Of a DNA stretch of 15,142 nucleotides, positions 14,487-15,142 are shown piece by piece; position 1 is the first letter of the stretch, and each line of letters starts with the position of its first letter. The notes beneath the pieces were generated by a model. That model had not been told where the DNA came from. It searched no databases and saw only the letters and a list, made by a program, of their open reading frames with translations. The stretch is from positions 1 to 15,142 of the forward strand of contig CANHWS010000049.1 in NCBI GenBank assembly GCA_947464365.1, in the 5' to 3' direction. A program made the position numbers and the translations under genes. Source of the DNA: Cytophagaceae bacterium (GTDB lineage Bacteria > Bacteroidota > Bacteroidia > Cytophagales > Flexibacteraceae).

Positions 14487-14599
14487 ACTCTGCATGTTGG
14501 CCTTTAGGAGCCTTCTCTTAATCTTGAACATACTTACGGGCTGGTACACCAAAAAGTTTGAAATACTGTGGAAATCACACTAACAATTTGTGTAAAACG

Positions 14600-15142
14600 A
14601 TGAGCGCCGGAAGACTAAAAGTATTAATGCTAGGTTGGGAATACCCTCCTATAATGGCAGGTGGATTGGGTACAGCCTGTTATGGCCTCTGTAACGCCCT
14701 CAAGGCCCATGCCGACATCACCTTGATACTGCCAAAATCGTCAGCAGCCATGGTGCAGGACAACCTCCAGATCTTGGGGGTTAATCAATACGGACTTGAC
14801 CATGCAGCCGAGGTTGAACAACCACCACGCCGTTGGGAAGAGATTGTTGAGGAAGTTATTGAGGTTCCGGGCAATGAGCTACACCCATACCCTATCAGTG
14901 CAGTTCATAAACGAGTGATCGAACACCTAAAGTTTGATCCATCAGACCAGGAAGAAGTCCGTGCGCTTTACGAAACGGACGAGCCTTATGGTGCCAACAT
15001 TATGCTTAAGGTTGCAGTCTATGCCGAAGTGGTTAGCAAATTAGCGCTCACAAAGGACTTTGACATCATCCATGCGCATGACTGGGTGACCTACACTGCT
15101 GGCGTGCGGATCAAGGAGCTAACAGGCAAACCGCTGGTGGTG
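14600..15142 (+). CDS. glycogen/starch-synthase-like glycosyltransferase (GT4/GT5), 5' part
   Basis: This begins with the ATG at 14600 and remains open for 181 residues to the window edge, so it is cut at the 3' end. The first strand KVLMLGWEYPP leads to MAGGLGTACYGL (G21-G22-L23-G24), the nucleotide-sugar-binding glycine loop of glycogen and starch synthases and related GT4 enzymes. Residues 155-162 (DIIHAHDW) carry the acceptor-site His motif of this group, and VRIKELTGKPLVV continues the GT-B N-terminal domain. Such enzymes transfer glucose from ADP- or UDP-glucose to a growing alpha-1,4-glucan. The C-terminal donor-binding domain with its E-x7-E motif is beyond the window, so donor and product cannot be stated. 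It diverges from dsbD across a 363-base gap. Confidence 0.85.
   Translation, partial: MSAGRLKVLMLGWEYPPIMAGGLGTACYGLCNALKAHADITLILPKSSAAMVQDNLQILGVNQYGLDHAAEVEQPPRRWEEIVEEVIEVPGNELHPYPISAVHKRVIEHLKFDPSDQEEVRALYETDEPYGANIMLKVAVYAEVVSKLALTKDFDIIHAHDWVTYTAGVRIKELTGKPLVV

Larger units (their letters stand above)
14237..14599. other. 363-base divergent intergenic region
   Basis: This is the gap between dsbD (minus) and the glycosyltransferase gene (plus). It holds the dsbD -7 element (14247-14254), a T-rich stretch with repeated TTTTGTG (about 14282-14308), and a short inverted repeat CCAAAC-CAC-GTTTGG (14472-14486). I see no RNA gene, no convincing ORF and no clear terminator. A weak AAAGTTTG at 14553-14560, one base off the -7 consensus, is the best candidate for the plus-strand promoter. 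Confidence 0.5.

Noticed and set aside
14237..14599. tRNA or other structured RNA gene in the long gap
   Set aside because: No T-loop-like GTTCGA motif, acceptor stem or CCA end could be found on either strand.

Overview
The window comes from a member of the Bacteroidota, most likely of the Cytophagales type. The evidence is a RemB/Wzi-like outer-membrane barrel, a PorT-like barrel, a DUF6452/DUF6048 pair, several short lipoproteins, no visible Shine-Dalgarno sequences, and repeated TAnnTTTG promoter -7 elements, which are the signature of the Bacteroidota primary sigma factor. By rough count, typical coding stretches are about 50% GC. No lineage was confirmed by a search.

Layout. Bases 1-612 (+) hold the 3' part of a BtuF-like metal-chelate-binding protein. 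A small Cys/His-rich lipoprotein gene (minus) converges on it. Next on the minus strand is a stand-alone cas6, ending at a good intrinsic terminator. No repeat array or other cas gene is visible. Divergently on the plus strand come a DUF6452 lipoprotein and a DUF6048 barrel, coupled by a one-base overlap, and then a YciO-type YrdC-domain gene. A strong two-way hairpin terminator (4036-4074) separates these from a long minus-strand block.

The minus block, read in transcription order from high to low coordinates, is: dsbD (three redox cysteine pairs), two paralogous exported transglutaminase-like proteins of the kyphoscoliosis-peptidase type, purC, a STAS-domain protein, rnz (RNase Z), the RemB/Wzi-like barrel, and a PorT-like barrel. 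Several genes seem to have their own promoters set in the end of the preceding gene. At the right edge, a glycogen/starch-synthase-like glycosyltransferase starts at 14600 (+) and runs off the window.

Most of the window is ordinary core and envelope gene content. The parts worth a second look are the orphan cas6 with a hairpin in its leader, the transglutaminase-like pair beside dsbD (one has Glu in place of the catalytic Asp, the other is AT-rich), the STAS protein lacking its phospho-acceptor serine, and promoters overlapping upstream stop codons. I did not find a clearly new multi-gene system.
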